DNA from: Embleya hyalina
Lineage (GTDB): Bacteria > Actinomycetota > Actinomycetes > Streptomycetales > Streptomycetaceae
Direction of reading: 5' to 3'
NCBI RefSeq assembly: GCF_003967355.1
Contig: NZ_BIFH01000050.1
Coordinates: forward strand, 1 to 56,324
DNA length: 56,324 bases
This document shows positions 53,698 to 56,324 of the stretch, one piece after another. A program made the position numbers and the translations under genes. Numbering within the stretch: position 1 is the first letter of the stretch; each line of letters begins with the position of its first letter. The notes below the pieces were generated by a model. The model was not told where the DNA came from and did not search any database. It saw nothing but the letters and a program-made list of their open reading frames with translations.

Positions 53698-54453
53698 TTA
53701 CACGCACAGGTGATCGCGATCGTGGGGGCTCTCCCCTAGGACCTGGTAGACGCCTGCGGCGATGCGCCGAGAGCGCATCACGACCATGTCGTAGGCCCGT
53801 GGGGACCAGCGGGTCGCGTCCGTCCACACCACGTTCTCCAGCAGCCAGGGGCCCTCGAACGTCATGTGGGACAGGTCCTCGCCGGAGACGTCCATCGTCA
53901 TCTCGAACAGTCCGCGTTCGTGGGCGATTGCGGCGGCCATCGCGCCTTGGGCGACCCTCCGTAGACGTTCCTCGCAAGCGCCCAGGGAGGTGAGGACCGA
54001 CGCCAGGTTCGTCTCGTTCAGTCGTTGGCGCTGCAGGATGATGAATTGAACCGCCCACTGGCACTCGTTCATCCATCTCTTGTCCGTGGGCACGTGTTCG
54101 TTGACGTAGCGGGTACGGAGCCTGCCGAGGTTGGATCCGCACGAGGCGAGGACGGGCGCCAGACGGTCGAGGGACACCTCGTTGAACACGCCGGCCACGA
54201 GTCCCTCGGACGCCTTGGCCAGGTAACGCAGCTTCACCGCACGCCGCCGGCGCTCGAACGCTTCCCTGGTCACGACGCTGGGCGGCGAGGGGGAGTCGGT
54301 GCGGCGACGCTGGCCCAGGCCGGCGTGCAGGATCCTGATGGTGTCGAAGGGGTCGGTGACGGCCCGTGCGTGGGCCAGGAGTTCGGCGTCTGCGGCCTCC
54401 AGCATGGCGTCCAGCGCGTCGTCGTCGAGGGAGCGTCGGAAGAAGGCGGTCAC
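53698..54453 (-). CDS. Hypothetical protein coupled to the sigma factor
   Basis: This is a 251-residue soluble protein whose GTG overlaps the sigma-factor stop (GTGA). It reads MTAFFRRSLDDDALDAMLEA, then RAVKLRYLAKASEGLVAGVF and QWAVQFIILQRQRLNETNLA. It ends with a more beta-like part (SHMTFEGPWLLENVVWTDAT). There is no membrane span, so it is not a standard anti-sigma factor of the membrane type. It may be the effector or partner of the sigma factor. Confidence 0.7.
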   Translation of the reverse strand: MTAFFRRSLDDDALDAMLEAADAELLAHARAVTDPFDTIRILHAGLGQRRRTDSPSPPSVVTREAFERRRRAVKLRYLAKASEGLVAGVFNEVSLDRLAPVLASCGSNLGRLRTRYVNEHVPTDKRWMNECQWAVQFIILQRQRLNETNLASVLTSLGACEERLRRVAQGAMAAAIAHERGLFEMTMDVSGEDLSHMTFEGPWLLENVVWTDATRWSPRAYDMVVMRSRRIAAGVYQVLGESPHDRDHLCV

Positions 54454-55049
54454 AGGGTCCTCCCCTCCGGGGACGGCTGCTCGGATGCGAGTGTTCGGCG
54501 CAGGCGTCGGCGGGCCTTCTTCAGCAGGTCGCGCGCCTGTTGGTCGGTGACGCCAAGGATCTGCGCGCTCTCGGCCGAGGTGAAGCCGTCCATCTTCAGG
54601 GCCAGTGCGATGCCCTCGTTGCCGGGCAGACTCGCCAGCGCGGATCTGGTGGCCAGGGTGGCGAGGGTCAACTCCGATCCGTCACTCGGGCGGGCGTGTG
54701 GTTCGGGCACCTCCGCCGTCGGGATCTCGCGGTCGCGGCGGCGGCACCCGTTGGGGCGCTGCCACGACCGCAACGCGACGTGGCGGATCCAGCCGCGCGG
54801 CTCGCGGACCTTGAACCACAGTCCCCGGTTCAGCATCTGCCACGCCCGGATGAACGCCTCCTGTGCGGCGTCCTCCGCGTCCGACGACGTGGCGCCGAGA
54901 CGCATGAGGAACCTGACGACGAACGGCTGTTCCGCGACGAGGAATTCCACGAACACGTCGCGCTCGTGGATGGATGCCTGCGGGAGGATGAGCGCCGCTC
55001 GTAATTGTTCGAGCCCCGAGGCATCGCCCCCGTGTTGGGGCCCCGTCAC
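54450..55049 (-). CDS. ECF-type RNA polymerase sigma factor
   Basis: This is a 199-residue protein. Region 2 is visible as FVVRFLMRLGATSSDAEDAA followed by QEAFIRAWQ and WIRHVALRSWQR. Region 4 is the helix-turn-helix KMDGFTSAESAQILGVTDQQ followed by ARDLLKKARRRLR. The size and two-region plan are ECF. It directs RNA polymerase to a small set of promoters. The GTG start overlaps the stop of a small membrane protein upstream and its stop overlaps the next gene, forming a three-gene unit. No typical anti-sigma gene is present, unless the small membrane protein plays that part. Confidence 0.9.
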   Translation of the reverse strand: MTGPQHGGDASGLEQLRAALILPQASIHERDVFVEFLVAEQPFVVRFLMRLGATSSDAEDAAQEAFIRAWQMLNRGLWFKVREPRGWIRHVALRSWQRPNGCRRRDREIPTAEVPEPHARPSDGSELTLATLATRSALASLPGNEGIALALKMDGFTSAESAQILGVTDQQARDLLKKARRRLRRTLASEQPSPEGRTL

Positions 55050-55249
55050 GAACGGTCCTGCGGGGTGCCGATCTCGACCATGACGCCGCTGCGCAGATCG
55101 ACGAGCCGGCTGCCGACGGGCAGCGTGCTCACCTGGTGTCGCAACGTCAGTTCCCGGAGCCGGCGGGCACGGAAGTGGCCGTGCGCGATCCTGCCGGCGA
55201 GGGCCACGGCGGCGCCGAGTACGGCCAGCGCCCCGGTGATGGGTTCCAC
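55046..55249 (-). CDS. Small membrane protein upstream of the sigma factor
   Basis: This is a 67-residue protein from a GTG. An N-terminal hydrophobic helix (ITGALAVLGAAVALAGRIA) is followed by a basic stretch (GHFRARRLRELTLRHQ) and a short beta part (VGSRLVDLRSGVMVEIG). GTGA couples it to the sigma factor. It could tether or inhibit the sigma factor, but this is only inferred from position. Confidence 0.65.
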   Translation of the reverse strand: MEPITGALAVLGAAVALAGRIAHGHFRARRLRELTLRHQVSTLPVGSRLVDLRSGVMVEIGTPQDRS

Positions 55250-55304
55250 GAGATGGTGCCTCCCCGAGGCGATCGCGGCCGGGCGTCTCCCGGCTTGCGT
55301 CGTC

Positions 55305-55415
55305 TCATTCCATCAGTGGGCACCGGCCCGGGGTTTTGGGACACGAAGAACCCGCCTTTTTGACGGGTTCCGGAGGCACGTGCTTCCGCTTCTCGCTAAC
55401 CGCCTCGGATAACAT
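55305..55415 (-). CDS. Possible 36-residue peptide in element B
   Basis: ATG 55415 opens a frame reading MLSEAVSEKRKHVPPEPVKK and ending TPGRCPLME. Copy A of the element encodes the similar VLSEAVGRKRKHVPPERGKT in the same frame but without a start codon. The similarity may come from DNA-level conservation rather than a real peptide. No good ribosome binding site is visible. Confidence 0.25.
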   Translation of the reverse strand: MLSEAVSEKRKHVPPEPVKKAGSSCPKTPGRCPLME

Positions 55416-55429
55416 GCCATATCCGAGGC
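55367..55429. repeat. 64-bp element, copy B
   Basis: The first 27 bases are identical to copy A. The dyad GCCTCGGATA-N8-TATCCGAGGC is also kept, with different spacer bases. It lies between the sigma operon and the integrase operon. Confidence 0.65.
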
Positions 55430-55480
55430 AGTTATGGGCTCGGACGATCACCGATCCGGTCCGGGAGGGGAACCCGCCGC

Positions 55481-55714
55481 ATGCCCACACCCACACCCGA
55501 GGAACGACGCGCCGTACTGCGCGACGCGATCGAGACCGCCCGCAGCACCCGCGCCGCCGCCCGCTGGCGTTCCGCCCGCGACACCGGGTCGTCGATCGAG
55601 CACCTGCGCGGGGAACTCGACGACCTCGACCGCGTGCTGCAGCACGTGCTCGCGGCCGCCGAACCGTTCGCCGACCTCGACCTGGACGTGCCGCAGCCGG
55701 ACCGGCGCCGGTGA
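55481..55714 (+). CDS. Small protein coupled to the integrase
   Basis: GGAGGGGA precedes ATG 55481. The 77-residue protein is a helical, charged coiled coil (MPTPTPEERRAVLRDAIETA, LRGELDDLDRVLQHVLAAAE) with an Asp/Pro tail. Its stop overlaps the integrase start (GTGA). The position fits an excisionase or regulator of recombination, but there is no helix-turn-helix typical of Xis, so the role is open. Confidence 0.65.
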   Translation: MPTPTPEERRAVLRDAIETARSTRAAARWRSARDTGSSIEHLRGELDDLDRVLQHVLAAAEPFADLDLDVPQPDRRR

Positions 55715-56324
55715 ACGCGACGGGCGGCGCCGCCCGCGACACCTCGCACCCCCGCCTCGACCTCGAGCGCGCGGCCGCGCCGCGGGCGGGCTCCGACGCG
55801 GAACTCGTGGCCGAGCTGGAGCCGTTCGACGCGCCGGCCCCCGGCGCGATCGCCGTGCCGGACGCGTCCGCGGCCGTGCTCGCCGCCCTGGACGAGGCCG
55901 CCTACGAGCACTTGGACGACATCCGCCCCACCAAGACGGTCACCGGCTACGCCCGGGACTGGCAGCTGTGGGGCGAGTACCACGCCTGGCTCGCCGAACG
56001 CACCGGCCACGCCCTGCCCTCGACGACGGTCACCCCCGGCACGCTGGTCGGGTTCGTCCGCTGGCTCGACCAGGTCGCGTTCGCCGCGCCCAACAGCATC
56101 GAGCGGCGGATCACCGGGGTCACGGTCACCGCCCGCCGGCTCGGCGCCGAGGTCCCCAAAGCCGCCACCCTCGCCGCCCGCCAGGCGCTCAAGCCGTTGC
56201 TGCTCGACCCGCAGCGCCTCGCCCGGGGCCGGGGCAGGGCCGTCGCGGCCACCCCCGCGCACCTGCGCCAGATGGCCACCGCCGACCCGGTGATACAGCC
56301 CCGGCCCGACGCCAAGCGCCGCAA
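55711..56324 (+). CDS. Tyrosine recombinase (integrase), N-terminal part
   Basis: A GTG coupled to the gene before opens this frame, which is still open at the end of the window two bases into a codon. The part seen (204 residues) holds an acidic N-terminus and a core-binding helical domain (TVTGYARDWQLWGEYHAWLA, LVGFVRWLDQVAFAAPNSIE). A linker with RMATADPVIQPRPDA-type sequence follows. Added to bases 1-550, which are in the matching phase, it gives a complete 387-residue recombinase. It would act on an att or resolution site that is not identified; the repeated elements nearby are candidates. Confidence 0.9.
   Translation, partial: MNATGGAARDTSHPRLDLERAAAPRAGSDAELVAELEPFDAPAPGAIAVPDASAAVLAALDEAAYEHLDDIRPTKTVTGYARDWQLWGEYHAWLAERTGHALPSTTVTPGTLVGFVRWLDQVAFAAPNSIERRITGVTVTARRLGAEVPKAATLAARQALKPLLLDPQRLARGRGRAVAATPAHLRQMATADPVIQPRPDAKRR

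Noticed and set aside
1-56324. Linear plasmid with telomeres
   Set aside because: Streptomyces plasmids are often linear, but the ends join in frame through the integrase gene. No tap/tpg-like genes or terminal palindromes were seen.

Overview
The window looks like one complete circular actinomycete plasmid of 56,324 bp. The base composition is very GC-rich, and starts are ATG, GTG or TTG with GTGA/ATGA overlaps. It carries an FtsK-type TraB translocase, small membrane Spd-like proteins, WhiB- and Lsr2-like proteins and GntR/UTRA regulators. This combination points to a mycelial actinomycete, most likely Streptomyces or a close relative. Circularity is inferred from the ends. A tyrosine recombinase gene runs off the right edge after two bases of a codon and continues in frame from base 1, giving a 387-residue protein with R-HxxR-H-Y. 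No plasmid telomere genes were seen.

Layout. 1-5.2 kb: integrase C-terminus, a decayed integrase-like remnant and small unknown genes in repeat-rich DNA. 5.7-11 kb (minus): a small membrane protein and a MobF relaxase-helicase (TraA), with a 12-bp repeat array beyond its 3' end. 11-17.9 kb: a pentapeptide-repeat membrane protein, a seed-maturation-like small protein, zinc-ribbon proteins, and an approximately 1-kb island of palindromes. 18-23.7 kb: a GntR regulator, a DnaB helicase and a Rep protein whose gene contains 40-bp iterons (a phage-like replicon of the pSLA2 type), a possible small RNA, then a GNAT acetyltransferase and a second GntR regulator.

23.9-40.4 kb (plus): one long conjugation and accessory operon of coupled small genes. 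It holds Spd-like membrane proteins, a DUF2637-like protein, TraB, a histone-like membrane protein and a DUF4097-like protein. Further along are a NUDT9-like Nudix hydrolase, several zinc-knuckle microproteins, WhiB-like and Lsr2-like proteins, a Pycsar-effector-like membrane protein and a sliding-clamp-like protein. Many gene junctions carry strong hairpins, some in repeated families. 40.5-43 kb (minus): ParA, a ParB-like protein and a RelE/ParE-type toxin-antitoxin pair. 43.3-51.3 kb: small unknown genes, a stand-alone RapZ-C-like protein, a 525-residue unknown, and a divergent pair of a CoiA-like nuclease and a UvrD-like helicase. 51.4-56.3 kb: small proteins, a DUF4145 protein, an ECF-sigma operon flanked by two copies of a 64-bp element, and the start of the integrase operon.

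How it may work (inference). The GntR protein at 22.9-23.7 kb probably represses the transfer operon and itself through two similar operators in their shared promoter region. TraB would pump DNA between hyphae, Spd proteins would spread it, and TraA would supply relaxase and helicase activity. Rep plus DnaB replicate the plasmid, ParA/ParB and the toxin-antitoxin pair keep it, and the integrase may allow chromosomal insertion. Positions were counted by eye, so site boundaries may be off by a base or two.
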